Assembly: GCF_014635985.1 (NCBI RefSeq)
Contig: NZ_BMDT01000001.1
Coordinates: forward strand, 407,293-471,292
Reading direction: 5' to 3'
DNA: 64,000 nt
Source of the DNA: Enterococcus alcedinis
Lineage (GTDB): Bacteria; Bacillota; Bacilli; Lactobacillales; Enterococcaceae
Below the pieces are notes generated by a model. It saw only the letters and a program-made list of their open reading frames with translations. It was not told the origin of the DNA and did no database searches. Below are positions 35,892 to 47,020 of this stretch, piece by piece (the first letter of the stretch is position 1; each line of letters opens with the position of its first letter). The position numbers were made by a program, and so were the translations under genes.

Positions 35892-36113
35892 ATGAGCACA
35901 GTAACATTCCGAGTGACTGACGAAGAAAAAGCATTTATTCAATCGATGGCTGATCTCAACGGGTTAAGTTTATCAGAACTAGCTAGAACGAAACTATTAG
36001 AAGGATTAGAAGATCAAATTGACATGGCTTTATATGAGAAAGCCATTAAGTCGCATGAGTTAAATGACGAAAGTATTTCACATCAAGCGATGCTTCAAGA
36101 ATTAGGCTTATGA
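35892..36113 (+). CDS. RelB/DinJ-like ribbon-helix-helix antitoxin
   Basis: 73 residues. The N-terminal strand and helices (STVTFRVTDEEKAFIQSMAD, NGLSLSELARTKLLEG) form a ribbon-helix-helix DNA-binding domain, and the acidic C-terminal tail would wrap the toxin. It overlaps the toxin gene by ATGA, the usual type II arrangement. It probably represses its own promoter by binding the TTGTA repeats. Confidence 0.88.
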   Translation: MSTVTFRVTDEEKAFIQSMADLNGLSLSELARTKLLEGLEDQIDMALYEKAIKSHELNDESISHQAMLQELGL

Positions 36114-36385
36114 TCCATAAAAAATATACGGTTCGTTATGAAAAGAATGCTCAAAAAGCCTTAAAAAAGATGGATAGACATCAAGCGCAATTGATCCTAT
36201 CTTGGATTTCTAAAAATTTAGAAGGAACCGATTCACCTCGGATTCATGGAAAAAGTTTAGTTGGGAATAAGAGTGACCAGTGGCGCTACCGAATTGGTGA
36301 CTACCGCTTATTAGCAAATATTAGTGATGAAACAATCACTATTTTAGTTTTAGAAGTTGGGCATCGGAGAGATATTTATAAATAG
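36110..36385 (+). CDS. RelE/ParE-family toxin
   Basis: 91 residues, basic. The sequence pattern YTVRYEKNAQKALKKMDRHQ, then DQWRYRIGDYRLLANI and VLEVGHRRDIYK is typical of RelE-type mRNA interferases, with Arg and the C-terminal HRRDIY as likely active-site residues. It would cleave mRNA at the ribosome when free of antitoxin. A function as gyrase poison (ParE) is less likely with this C-terminus. Confidence 0.88.
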   Translation: MIHKKYTVRYEKNAQKALKKMDRHQAQLILSWISKNLEGTDSPRIHGKSLVGNKSDQWRYRIGDYRLLANISDETITILVLEVGHRRDIYK

Positions 36386-36440
36386 AAGAGGCTATTTTCA
36401 TTCTTCGTTACTCAAAAGAATAAAAAATTTAATGTTTTCA

Positions 36441-36494
36441 TTTACAAAAAGAAGGTGCCGTTTATTCGAAAAAACGGCACCTTCTTTTTGTAAA
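36441..36494. terminator. Very long perfect hairpin after the toxin gene
   Basis: A 23-bp perfect stem: bases 36441-36463 pair with 36472-36494 around an 8-base loop. The A/T outer arms and GC-rich centre (GGTGCCG) make it an efficient bidirectional terminator. Confidence 0.88.
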
Positions 36495-36499
36495 TTAGG

Positions 36500-36524
36500 A
36501 CTAGCTTTAGCAGCTAAAGCTAGT
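36500..36524. repeat. 25-base palindrome between the TA operon and padR
   Basis: ACTAGCTTTAGC (36500-36511) and GCTAAAGCTAGT (36513-36524) are exact complements around one central A. It has no T tract and lies 29 bases upstream of the padR -35 element. It may be an operator or another short hairpin. Confidence 0.7.
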
Positions 36525-36552
36525 TTCGATGCTTTCTTTTTCGATATTTTAC

Positions 36553-36581
36553 TTTACCTGATGAAGTACTTTAGGTATAAT
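36553..36581 (+). promoter_or_regulatory. Promoter of the padR operon
   Basis: TTTACC (36553-36558), 17-base spacer and TATAAT (36576-36581); the start codon is 41 bases downstream. Confidence 0.65.
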
Positions 36582-36622
36582 TACTTTGACAGATGGAGTA
36601 ATTATTAGAAAAGAGGTTAAAA

Positions 36623-36967
36623 ATGATATCCAGTGATAGTATTCGCGGTTACAACGATACCATTATCCTTTCTTTGTTAATGCAAGGTGATTCCTATGGC
36701 TACGAATTATCCAAAAAAATTCGTGAAGGCACACAGGAAGTCTACATTATCAAAGAAACCACGCTTTATTCCACTTTCACCCGTTTGGAAAAACAAGGCT
36801 ACTTAACATCTTATCCGGGTAACCAAACTCACGGTAAGAAGCGGACGTATTATTCGATTAGTCCACTAGGTAAAGAATATTTGGAAACCAAAAGGCAAGA
36901 ATGGGAGTTGACGAAAAAAGTCGTCGATTATTTTTTAAAGGAGAGTATGACAAATGAAAGTAATTAA
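36623..36967 (+). CDS. PadR-family transcriptional regulator
   Basis: 114 residues. The winged-helix sequence GYNDTIILSLLMQGDSYGYE, then the segment YIIKETTLYSTFTRLEKQGY and the C-terminal dimer helix are typical of PadR. It overlaps the next gene (a permease-prefix membrane protein) by 14 bases. Such PadR-membrane pairs usually autoregulate and answer to envelope stress or toxic compounds. Confidence 0.9.
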   Translation: MISSDSIRGYNDTIILSLLMQGDSYGYELSKKIREGTQEVYIIKETTLYSTFTRLEKQGYLTSYPGNQTHGKKRTYYSISPLGKEYLETKRQEWELTKKVVDYFLKESMTNESN

Positions 36968-37937
36968 GGATTACATTGAGGTCTTGTTTTTACAAGTACC
37001 GGTTACCCCGGAAACATTACAAGTGAAGGAAGATTTATTAAATACAGCGGAAGATCATTTTGAAGGATTGGTTGCAGAGGGTGTTTCTGAAAAAGAAGCC
37101 ATCGGTATCGTGATTAGTGAATTTGGTTCCATTGATGATATTTTAACAGAACTTGAATTAAACAAAGTAAAACCCGAAGTGGAGTTTGATCCAGCGGACG
37201 AACAAACAACTCTAACGATCGATGAAATTGAAACTTATTGGGCAGAAACTCGTACATTGAACATATCAATGGGTGTGGGACTTGCGATGATTGCTTTTGG
37301 TTTTTCTTGCTTACCGTTACTACCATACGGTAATGGTGGTGTCTTAACGTTTTTAATCTTCATGTTTATTCTTTTTTTATGGGGGATTGGTTTTTTAATT
37401 TCCTTCATTCATTTCTTGCAATATCGTAAAAAAACACAACAGCTAGCTGATCTTTCTGTTTCAGCTGAGATACGTGCGCATGCTGAACAAAAAATGGAAG
37501 AGTATCGTAAGAGTTATCTTTTTGGAATGAGTGCAGGTTTCCTTAGTTTCCTTTTCGCTTTACCTACAATATTCTTTTTCTTTCATTTATTCTATTCTTC
37601 GATGCTGGGTATCTTTTTCTTCTTTATCTTATGCGGCATCGGCGTGTTTCTTATTTTATATGTGTCACTCATTCAAAAAGAATTTAAACGAATCGTGAAT
37701 ATGAGCACAAATGTTAAAAAGAAGCGTCAACGTCTTAAAAAGACTCGCAATCGAACAGTTGCAAGCTTTCATGAAGATATATTTTGGGTTAGCGTCGTCA
37801 TTGTTTATTTTGTTTTTTCATTCATGTTTCGTGCTTGGTTATATAGTTGGTTGATCTTTTTAGTTGGTTATGTCGTAGGTGAACTACTTAAAAATCGTAT
37901 CCATCACAAACAGTCAATTGAGAATGAAGGGGTCTAA
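36954..37937 (+). CDS. Membrane protein with permease-prefix domain, PadR partner
   Basis: 327 residues. Residues 1-70 (LQVKEDLLNTAEDHFEGLVA, GVSEKEAIGIVISEFGS) match the permease prefix / DUF1700-like helical domain, and six hydrophobic segments follow (from about residue 100 on, with a basic loop KKKRQRLKKTRNR near residue 260). The role is unknown; homologues beside PadR are thought to act in envelope homeostasis. It is cotranscribed with padR. Confidence 0.8.
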   Translation: MKVIKDYIEVLFLQVPVTPETLQVKEDLLNTAEDHFEGLVAEGVSEKEAIGIVISEFGSIDDILTELELNKVKPEVEFDPADEQTTLTIDEIETYWAETRTLNISMGVGLAMIAFGFSCLPLLPYGNGGVLTFLIFMFILFLWGIGFLISFIHFLQYRKKTQQLADLSVSAEIRAHAEQKMEEYRKSYLFGMSAGFLSFLFALPTIFFFFHLFYSSMLGIFFFFILCGIGVFLILYVSLIQKEFKRIVNMSTNVKKKRQRLKKTRNRTVASFHEDIFWVSVVIVYFVFSFMFRAWLYSWLIFLVGYVVGELLKNRIHHKQSIENEGV

Positions 37938-38019
37938 TTGAGAATATAAAGGTTTTAGTGCGATTCGAGTCAACTTAAGTCTATCTTAAAAGATATTAAT
38001 AAAAACTTAAGCATATTGG

Positions 38020-38085
38020 TTGAATTCTTGTTTAAACTTCTGTATATTCTTATTTAGAGATGTTTTTCTCAAATAATTATTCTAA
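38020..38085 (+). promoter_or_regulatory. ahpCF promoter with PerR-like box
   Basis: TTGAAT (38020-38025), 17-base spacer, TATATT (38043-38048). AAATAATTATTCTAA at 38071-38085 matches the PerR consensus TTATAATNATTATAA at 11 of 14 defined positions and lies between the start site and the ribosome binding site. The PerR call is tentative. Confidence 0.5.
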
Positions 38086-38099
38086 TCGGAGGATGTATT

Positions 38100-38660
38100 A
38101 TGTCATTAATCGGAAAAGAAATTGTCGAATTTGAAGCAAATGCTTATCACAAGGGAGAATTCATTGAAGTCTCATCAGAAGACTTTAAAGGAAAATGGAA
38201 CATTGTTTGTTTCTACCCAGCAGACTTTACTTTTGTTTGCCCAACAGAGTTAGAAGATTTACAAGATCAATACGCAACATTACAAGAATTAGGTGTAGAA
38301 GTTTACTCTGTTTCTACAGATACACACTTCACTCACAAAGCTTGGCACGATCATTCAGATGCGATTGGTAAAATCGAGTACATCATGATTGGTGACCCAT
38401 CACATAAAATTTCATTAGGTTTTGATGTTTTAGGCGAAGATGGCTTAGCACAACGTGGAACATTCATCATCGATCCAGAGGGTGTTGTTCAAGCAATGGA
38501 AATTAACGCAGATGGTATTGGCCGTGATGCAAGTACTTTAATTGATAAAATCCGTGCAGCGCAATATGTTCGTACGCATCCAGGTGAAGTATGTCCAGCT
38601 AAATGGAAAGAAGGAGCAGAAACATTAAAACCAAGCTTAGATTTAGTAGGTAAAATTTAA
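38100..38660 (+). CDS. ahpC: Alkyl hydroperoxide reductase C (2-Cys peroxiredoxin)
   Basis: 186 residues, standard length. The peroxidatic Cys47 lies in [13 protein letters not shown] and the resolving Cys165 in GEVCPAKW. It reduces hydrogen peroxide and organic hydroperoxides and is recharged by AhpF, encoded 9 bases downstream. Strong GGAGG site. Confidence 0.96.
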   Translation: MSLIGKEIVEFEANAYHKGEFIEVSSEDFKGKWNIVCFYPADFTFVCPTELEDLQDQYATLQELGVEVYSVSTDTHFTHKAWHDHSDAIGKIEYIMIGDPSHKISLGFDVLGEDGLAQRGTFIIDPEGVVQAMEINADGIGRDASTLIDKIRAAQYVRTHPGEVCPAKWKEGAETLKPSLDLVGKI

Positions 38661-38669
38661 GGGGGATTT

Positions 38670-40208
38670 ATGTCAATGGCATTAGATAAAGAAACAAAAG
38701 ATCAATTAGCCCAATATTTGACTTTATTAGAGTCGGATGTTGTTTTCCAAGCGAGTTTAACGACTGACGAAAATTCAAATAAAGTTCGTGAGTTTCTAGA
38801 AGAAATCGTGGCAATGAGTCCCCGTATTTCCCTAGAAGAGATTTCTTTGAGTCGTAGTCCTAGTTTCAAAATTGCTAAAAAAGGTGAAACCAGTGGTGTT
38901 GAATTTGCTGGTCTACCTTTAGGACATGAGTTCACTTCATTTATTTTAGCACTCTTGCAAGTTAGTGGTCGTGCGCCAAAAGTCGATGAAGCAGTCATTA
39001 ATCAAATCAAAGCAATTGATAAACCACTTGCTTTTGAAACATACATTAGTTTGACATGTCATAACTGTCCGGATGTCGTTCAAGCATTGAACATTATGTC
39101 TGTGGTTAACCCGTTAATCTCTCACGTGATGATTGAAGGCGGCATGTTCCAAGATGAAGTTGAAGCGAAAAAAATCATGGCTGTTCCAACCGTTATGTTA
39201 GATGGCGAAGAGTTTGCAAGTGGTCGTTTAACGATTGAGCAACTAGTAGAAATGATTGCTGGTCCTGCGAGCGCAGACGAATTCAACGATAAAGGCGTCT
39301 TTGACGTATTAGTCGTTGGTGGTGGTCCTGCTGGGAACAGTGCAGCAATCTATGCCGCTCGTAAAGGGATTAAAACAGGAATGGTTGTCGACACTTACGG
39401 TGGACAAGTAATGGATACTGTAGGAATTGAGAACATGATTGGAACGCCTTATACAGAAGGTCCGAAATTAATGGCTCAAATTGAAAACCATGCAAAAGAA
39501 TATCCGATTGATATTATGAAAAACCAACGCGCAAAATCGATTCGTAAAAACGACTTGATTGAAGTTGAATTAGAAAACGGCGCGATTCTTAAGACCAAAA
39601 CAGCTGTCTTAGCTGTTGGAGCAAACTGGCGTAATGTCAATGTTCCTGGTGAAGAAGAATTCCGTACAAAAGGTGTAACCAACTGTCCTCACTGTGACGG
39701 CCCACTTTTCAAAGGAAAAGATGTTGCTGTTATTGGTGGTGGAAACTCAGGAATTGAAGCTGCTTTAGATTTAGCTGGCCTTGCAAAACATGTCTACGTT
39801 TTAGAATTCTTACCAGAATTAAAAGCGGACCAAGTATTGCAAGATCGTGCCAATGCTCTAAGTAATGTGACTATCATTACGAATGCAGCAACAAAAGAAA
39901 TTACAGGTACCGATGAAGTAAATGGTATCACGTATACAAACCGTGAAACAAATGAAGAACATCATATTGCTTTGAGTGGTGTCTTTGTTCAAATCGGTTT
40001 AGTACCAAATACAGGTTGGTTGAAAGACACAGCGGTTGAATTGAACCCACGTGGTGAAATCGCTGTTGATGGTCATAAGATGACAAATGTTGAAGGGATC
40101 TTCGCTGCAGGTGACTGTACAGATAGTGCCTATAAACAAATTATCATCTCAATGGGTGATGGTGCAAGTGCATCATTAGGGGCATTTGATTACTTAATTC
40201 GTCAATAA
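38670..40208 (+). CDS. ahpF: Alkyl hydroperoxide reductase subunit F
   Basis: 512 residues. The N-terminal double thioredoxin-fold domain has CHNC at residues 130-133; the flavoprotein part has the FAD motif VLVVGGGPAGNSAA near residue 214, the redox pair CPHC near residue 338, and the NAD motif VAVIGGGNSGIEAALD. It passes electrons from NADH to AhpC. It is the second gene of the ahpCF operon and ends in a terminator. Confidence 0.96.
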   Translation: MSMALDKETKDQLAQYLTLLESDVVFQASLTTDENSNKVREFLEEIVAMSPRISLEEISLSRSPSFKIAKKGETSGVEFAGLPLGHEFTSFILALLQVSGRAPKVDEAVINQIKAIDKPLAFETYISLTCHNCPDVVQALNIMSVVNPLISHVMIEGGMFQDEVEAKKIMAVPTVMLDGEEFASGRLTIEQLVEMIAGPASADEFNDKGVFDVLVVGGGPAGNSAAIYAARKGIKTGMVVDTYGGQVMDTVGIENMIGTPYTEGPKLMAQIENHAKEYPIDIMKNQRAKSIRKNDLIEVELENGAILKTKTAVLAVGANWRNVNVPGEEEFRTKGVTNCPHCDGPLFKGKDVAVIGGGNSGIEAALDLAGLAKHVYVLEFLPELKADQVLQDRANALSNVTIITNAATKEITGTDEVNGITYTNRETNEEHHIALSGVFVQIGLVPNTGWLKDTAVELNPRGEIAVDGHKMTNVEGIFAAGDCTDSAYKQIIISMGDGASASLGAFDYLIRQ

Positions 40209-40215
40209 TTTTTTA

Positions 40216-40251
40216 ATGCAGAACGATTCTTTGGATTGTTCTGCATTTTTA
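40216..40251 (+). terminator. Terminator of ahpCF
   Basis: ATGCAGAACGAT (40216-40227) pairs with ATTGTTCTGCAT (40235-40246) with one G-T pair, followed by T's. Confidence 0.85.
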
Positions 40252-40370
40252 TTTATTTTTTCCTTTTTTAGAATGAAAGTGGTACAATTGTTACAGCCCC
40301 ATAAATCAATCATTAGAATGGAATTTCATTAGAATTTCACTTTTCTTTTACCGAAAAGACACAAATCAAT

Positions 40371-40400
40371 TTGACTTGTTGATCCATTTTTTGATATATT
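40371..40400 (+). promoter_or_regulatory. Promoter of the ntp (V-ATPase) operon
   Basis: TTGACT (40371-40376), 18-base spacer, TATATT (40395-40400). It starts transcription about 160 bases before the first gene, leaving room for a structured leader. Confidence 0.7.
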
Positions 40401-40430
40401 AATTAGGTGATACAAAATCGAATAGATAAA

Positions 40431-40549
40431 ATGGTTGAGCTATTTGCTTCAAGGATCGTATTCTTCAAGGGGTGAGAAGAATTTATTTGAAGTAGCTATC
40501 GAGCTTTTTAGAGCATACTTCTGATCAGAGGTATGCTCTTTTTATTTTT
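40431..40549 (+). promoter_or_regulatory. Structured leader with intrinsic terminator before the V-ATPase operon (candidate attenuator)
   Basis: Hairpin P1 joins AGCTA (40438-40442) and CTTCAA (40447-40452) to TTGAAG (40487-40492) and TAGCT (40493-40497), with an inner stem ATTCTTC (40460-40466) / GAAGAAT (40476-40482). A terminator follows: AGAGCATAC (40510-40518) pairs with GTATGCTCT (40531-40539), then TTTTTATTTTT. GAAGTAGCT (40489-40497), the 3' arm of P1, can instead pair with AGC-A-TACTTC (40512-40521), which would break the terminator. The ribosome binding site of ntpF begins two bases after the T tract. The structures are read by eye. Confidence 0.7.
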
Positions 40550-40566
40550 GAAAGGAGGGACATCAG

Positions 40567-40876
40567 ATGAAAGAAGCACTTGAGCGTATTCGCTTAGCAG
40601 AAGAACAAAATGAGCAGGCACAAAAGCAATTATTAAATGAAATTGATTACTATCAACAAGAAAAACAAAATGCCTTGCAAGAACAACAAACGTTAAATCA
40701 GCAATTACGAAAAGAATTGATGGTTGAATTGGAATCATCATTGTTGGAACAAGAACGGTTATTAGAACGGCAACTTCAAGCAGAAGCACAGCAAGTCGAT
40801 GCTAAAAACGAAGAAATTTATCTTCAACAAAAAAATGAAATGGTCCAAAAAATCATTAAAGAAATGAGGGGAGCTT

Positions 40877-40887
<11 letters not shown>
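40567..40887 (+). CDS. ntpF: V-type ATPase peripheral stalk subunit (NtpF / subunit G)
   Basis: 106 residues, almost entirely a Gln/Glu-rich coiled coil (RIRLAEEQNEQAQKQLLNEI), as expected for one strand of the peripheral stalk that pairs with NtpE. AAAGGAGGG lies 7 bases before the ATG. It is the first gene of the operon, as in E. hirae ntpFIKECGABDHJ. It overlaps ntpI by 11 bases. Confidence 0.85.
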
Positions 40888-43316
<2,429 letters not shown>

Positions 43317-43343
43317 TAACGAACCATAAAGGAGGAAGTTAGC

Positions 43344-43928
43344 ATGGATGCTATTGATTTAATTATTGAAAAGATTAATCAACAAGGAATCGAAGAACGA
43401 AATGAGTTGAAAGAAAGTCGCTTGGCAGAAATAGATACCCATTTTCTAGTTGAGCAGCGAAAATTGATAAAAGACCATGAACTTCAACTTGAAAAACAAA
43501 CAGATCAAATCAAAAAAGCGCATCAACAACGAAGCAACCGTCTGACGGTTGAAGCGCGTCAAAATGCATTAAAGAAAAAACAGGCATATCTTGAACGTTT
43601 GTTCGATGAAGTGCGCCAGCAAATGATTGATTGGACGGTTGAAGAAACACAAAGTTTTGCTAAGGGAATTTTAAAACAACTTCAATTAACGGAAGTTACC
43701 ATTCTTCCTGCTAGGAAAATGGATCCTGCGATTTTTAATGACGCTTGGTCAGAAACTACGAGTAAAGAATTAAACATGACCATTACTATCGGAGCGCCAC
43801 AATTACAAGCCGACTATGGTTTTCTAATCGAGCATCAAGGGGTACAATACAATTTCTTATACCGTGATTTATTGTTAGAAGAACGGAAGAAAACAGGTAG
43901 AAGTGTCATGGAGTCATTATTTTCATAA
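43344..43928 (+). CDS. ntpE: V-type ATPase peripheral stalk subunit E
   Basis: 194 residues. A long N-terminal charged helix (IIEKINQQGIEERNELKESR) and a C-terminal alpha/beta domain (LTEVTILPARK, YGFLIEHQGVQYNF) match subunit E. It pairs with NtpF to form the stator that holds the A3B3 head. AAGGAGG lies before the start. Confidence 0.9.
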   Translation: MDAIDLIIEKINQQGIEERNELKESRLAEIDTHFLVEQRKLIKDHELQLEKQTDQIKKAHQQRSNRLTVEARQNALKKKQAYLERLFDEVRQQMIDWTVEETQSFAKGILKQLQLTEVTILPARKMDPAIFNDAWSETTSKELNMTITIGAPQLQADYGFLIEHQGVQYNFLYRDLLLEERKKTGRSVMESLFS

Positions 43929-43939
43929 GGAGGAGAGAC

Positions 43940-44932
43940 ATGAATAACAGTTATCATACAGTCAATCCGATTATTCGTATTAAAGAAAATGAATTGCTAT
44001 CTAAAGAAACCTTTGACCAACTCATTCAAGCACCATCTGTTGATAAGGTAGGAGAGATTTTAAAACAAACGGTATATGGAAAATATATTACCGCAGACTT
44101 TGAACATCATTTTGAACAATCGCTCAATCAAGAGTTGGTTGATACTTATGAAGAGCTGATTCAAATTGTTCCAAATCCAAGACTTATTTGGCTGTATACG
44201 ATGCGTTATACGACACATAACTTAAAAGTTTTGACAAAAGCCGATAAAATGCAAGAAAATTACGATTACTTATTTATACCCGATGGCTTTTATAGTATCG
44301 ATGAGTTAAAAGCAGCGATTGAGACTGGCGAATCGAGTACGCTGCCTCCTACAATCGTTCGAAGCATTCAAGAAGTACGCGAATATTTTGAAGAATCCCG
44401 TATCTTACAAGGAATTGACGTCATTTATGATCGATTTTTCTTAAGTGAGCAACGGAAAATCGCTGAATCACTCAAAGATACATACATTTTAGAAAATATT
44501 ATTGCTTCGATTGATTTGAAAAATCTGATCACCGTTGCACGCTGCTTGATGCAAAAACGCTCCAAAGGCTTTATGTCGACGGTTATTTCAGAAGATGGCA
44601 GTATTGAAAAAGAAACCTTATTAGCGTTTTCAAATAAGTGGTTAAGTGACTTTATTCAGTTTATTTCAGAAAGTGAGTATGCGGAGTTACTCGAACCCGC
44701 TTTATCAAAAGACAAAATTGATTTTTTACGTTTAGATGTGATTATCGATAATCATTTAACAAATACCTTACAGAGTGCCCAAACGCAAGCCTTTGGTCCA
44801 CTTCCGTTGCTCGCTTACCTAAATGCAAAAGATATCGAAGCGATGAACTTGCGTTTGATTATTGTTGGTAAACGTAGTGGTTTTACGACCGATGCCATAA
44901 AAGAAAGGATGCGATCACTTTATGACATATAA
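43940..44932 (+). CDS. ntpC: V-type ATPase subunit C (d)
   Basis: 330 residues, all-helical, of the AC39/d-subunit family: [20 protein letters not shown] at the start and '[20 protein letters not shown]' near the end. It is the funnel-shaped socket joining the central axle to the NtpK ring. It overlaps ntpG by 11 bases. Confidence 0.92.
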   Translation: MNNSYHTVNPIIRIKENELLSKETFDQLIQAPSVDKVGEILKQTVYGKYITADFEHHFEQSLNQELVDTYEELIQIVPNPRLIWLYTMRYTTHNLKVLTKADKMQENYDYLFIPDGFYSIDELKAAIETGESSTLPPTIVRSIQEVREYFEESRILQGIDVIYDRFFLSEQRKIAESLKDTYILENIIASIDLKNLITVARCLMQKRSKGFMSTVISEDGSIEKETLLAFSNKWLSDFIQFISESEYAELLEPALSKDKIDFLRLDVIIDNHLTNTLQSAQTQAFGPLPLLAYLNAKDIEAMNLRLIIVGKRSGFTTDAIKERMRSLYDI

Positions 44933-45233
44933 AATTGGTGTTATCGGTGATAAAGAATCTATTATGCCTTTTAAATTATTTGGTTTTAGTGTGTATTACG
45001 GACTGAATGAAACCGTGATTCTGGAAAGCATCGACCATATGATTGCAGAGTCGTACGGTGTCATTTACATCACCGAGGCTTGTGCACGACAAATTCCTCA
45101 AAAAATCGAATCTGTCAAAAAATTATTAACACCAGCAATCGTCTTAATTCCCGACCATGATGGTTCACAAGGAATCGGACTTGCTGAAGTACAGAAAAAT
45201 GTTGAAAAGGCAGTCGGCCAAAACATTTTATAA
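44922..45233 (+). CDS. ntpG: V-type ATPase subunit F (NtpG)
   Basis: 103 residues. [19 protein letters not shown] at the start and [18 protein letters not shown] near the end match the small Rossmann-like subunit F that binds the axle subunit D. It overlaps ntpC and is followed 13 bases later by ntpA. Confidence 0.92.
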   Translation: MTYKIGVIGDKESIMPFKLFGFSVYYGLNETVILESIDHMIAESYGVIYITEACARQIPQKIESVKKLLTPAIVLIPDHDGSQGIGLAEVQKNVEKAVGQNIL

Positions 45234-45246
45234 AGGAGTGAAACAG

Positions 45247-47019
45247 GTGGATATCGGAACAATTGTAAAAGTTTCAGGACCATTAGTGATGGCTGAAAAT
45301 ATGGGTCATGCAAGTATTCAAGATATTTGTTATGTTGGAGACATGGGCGTGATCGGAGAAATTATCGAGATGCGCGGAACGGTTGCATCCATTCAAGTAT
45401 ATGAAGAAACATCAGGGATTGGACCAGGTGAACCTGTCCGCTCAACAGGAGAAGCTCTTTCTGTTGAATTAGCACCAGGAATTATTGCTCAAATGTTTGA
45501 CGGGATCCAACGCCCGTTAGACGTTTTAGAAAAACAAACACAAACACCATTTTTAGGTAGAGGGGTCAGCTTGCCTGCACTAGACCATGAAAAAAAATGG
45601 GACTTTGTACCAACGGTTAAAATTGGTGAAGAAGTAGAAACCGGTGATATTTTAGGGACAGTTCAAGAAACTAAAGTCATTAATCATAAAATTATGGTCC
45701 CTATAGGTGTTAAAGGAACGGTTAAAGCGATTCATCAAGGAGCGTATACGATTGATGAAGTCATTGCCGTTGTAGAAACAGAAAAAGAAGACAAAGAAAT
45801 TACGATGCTACAAAGATGGCCCGTGCGTCGTGCACGTCCAGTGAAAGAAAAGAACAACCCAGATGTTCCAATGATTACCGGACAACGTGTTATCGATACA
45901 TTCTTCCCGGTAACCAAGGGTGGAGCAGCAGCAGTTCCTGGACCATTTGGTGCTGGCAAAACGGTTGTCCAACATCAAATCGCTAAATGGTCAGATGTTG
46001 ACTTAGTTGTTTATGTTGGTTGTGGCGAACGTGGAAACGAAATGACTGACGTAATGAATGAATTTCCAGAACTGATTGACCCAAATACGGGAGAATCATT
46101 GATGGAGCGGACTGTTTTAATTGCCAATACCTCTAATATGCCCGTAGCCGCACGTGAAGCGTCTATCTATACGGGAATCACCATTGCCGAATACTTCCGC
46201 GATATGGGGTATTCAGTCGCGATTATGGCTGATTCAACTTCTCGTTGGGCAGAAGCTTTACGTGAAATGTCCGGACGTCTAGAAGAAATGCCAGGCGATG
46301 AAGGTTACCCGGCATACTTAGGTAGTCGCTTAGCTGAATATTATGAACGTGCAGGACGCGTCATTACTTTAGGTAAAGACCGTCGCGAAGGAAGTATCAC
46401 AGCGATTAGTGCGGTATCGCCTTCAGGAGGAGATATTTCTGAACCCGTGACACAAAATACGTTGCGTGTTGTTAAAGTATTCTGGGGACTAGATTCAATT
46501 CTTGCACAACAACGTCATTTCCCATCAATCGATTGGTTGAAGAGTTATTCACTCTATCTAATAGAGGTTGGCGCTTATTTAGATCAACAACTACAAGTGG
46601 ATTGGTCGGGATTAGTAACAGAGGCGATGCGTATTTTACAAAAAGAATCAGAATTAAACGAAATTGTACGCCTAGTCGGAATCGATTCTTTATCTGCTAA
46701 AGATCAACTAACTTTAGAAACAGCTAAACAAATTCGTGAAGATTATTTACAACAAAATGCTTTTGATGATGTTGATACCTTTACTTCGCGTGAAAAACAA
46801 TACCACATGCTTAAAACAATTGTTTTGTTCCACGAAGAAGGCCAAAAAGCAATTGAACTAGGCGCACATTTACCAGAAGTAATGCGTGGTACGGTTCTTT
46901 TACGTGATCGAATCGCTCGTATGAAGTATGTCGCTGAAGAAAAAATCGAGCAAATTATCGAGTTAGAAGCGTCAATTCACGCAACGATGAAAGATATCTT
47001 ACAACAAGGAGGAATGTAA
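45247..47019 (+). CDS. ntpA: V-type ATPase catalytic subunit A
   Basis: 590 residues from GTG 45247, which has AAAGGAGTG just upstream; a longer frame from 45157 overlaps ntpG. Walker [11 protein letters not shown] (about residue 236), the bulge/non-homologous region specific to A subunits and the Walker B region [19 protein letters not shown] are intact. It hydrolyses ATP in the A3B3 ring. Confidence 0.96.
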   Translation: MDIGTIVKVSGPLVMAENMGHASIQDICYVGDMGVIGEIIEMRGTVASIQVYEETSGIGPGEPVRSTGEALSVELAPGIIAQMFDGIQRPLDVLEKQTQTPFLGRGVSLPALDHEKKWDFVPTVKIGEEVETGDILGTVQETKVINHKIMVPIGVKGTVKAIHQGAYTIDEVIAVVETEKEDKEITMLQRWPVRRARPVKEKNNPDVPMITGQRVIDTFFPVTKGGAAAVPGPFGAGKTVVQHQIAKWSDVDLVVYVGCGERGNEMTDVMNEFPELIDPNTGESLMERTVLIANTSNMPVAAREASIYTGITIAEYFRDMGYSVAIMADSTSRWAEALREMSGRLEEMPGDEGYPAYLGSRLAEYYERAGRVITLGKDRREGSITAISAVSPSGGDISEPVTQNTLRVVKVFWGLDSILAQQRHFPSIDWLKSYSLYLIEVGAYLDQQLQVDWSGLVTEAMRILQKESELNEIVRLVGIDSLSAKDQLTLETAKQIREDYLQQNAFDDVDTFTSREKQYHMLKTIVLFHEEGQKAIELGAHLPEVMRGTVLLRDRIARMKYVAEEKIEQIIELEASIHATMKDILQQGGM

Positions 47020-47020
47020 C

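Noticed and set aside
36357-36608. 83-residue plus-strand frame after the toxin gene
   Set aside because: It runs through the 23-bp hairpin and the palindrome and has no ribosome binding site; it is a read-through frame.
40431-40475. A possible 14-codon leader peptide (starts MVELFASRIVFF) in the ntp leader
   Set aside because: There is no ribosome binding site before its ATG and no run of regulatory codons; the RNA pairing pattern explains the leader better.
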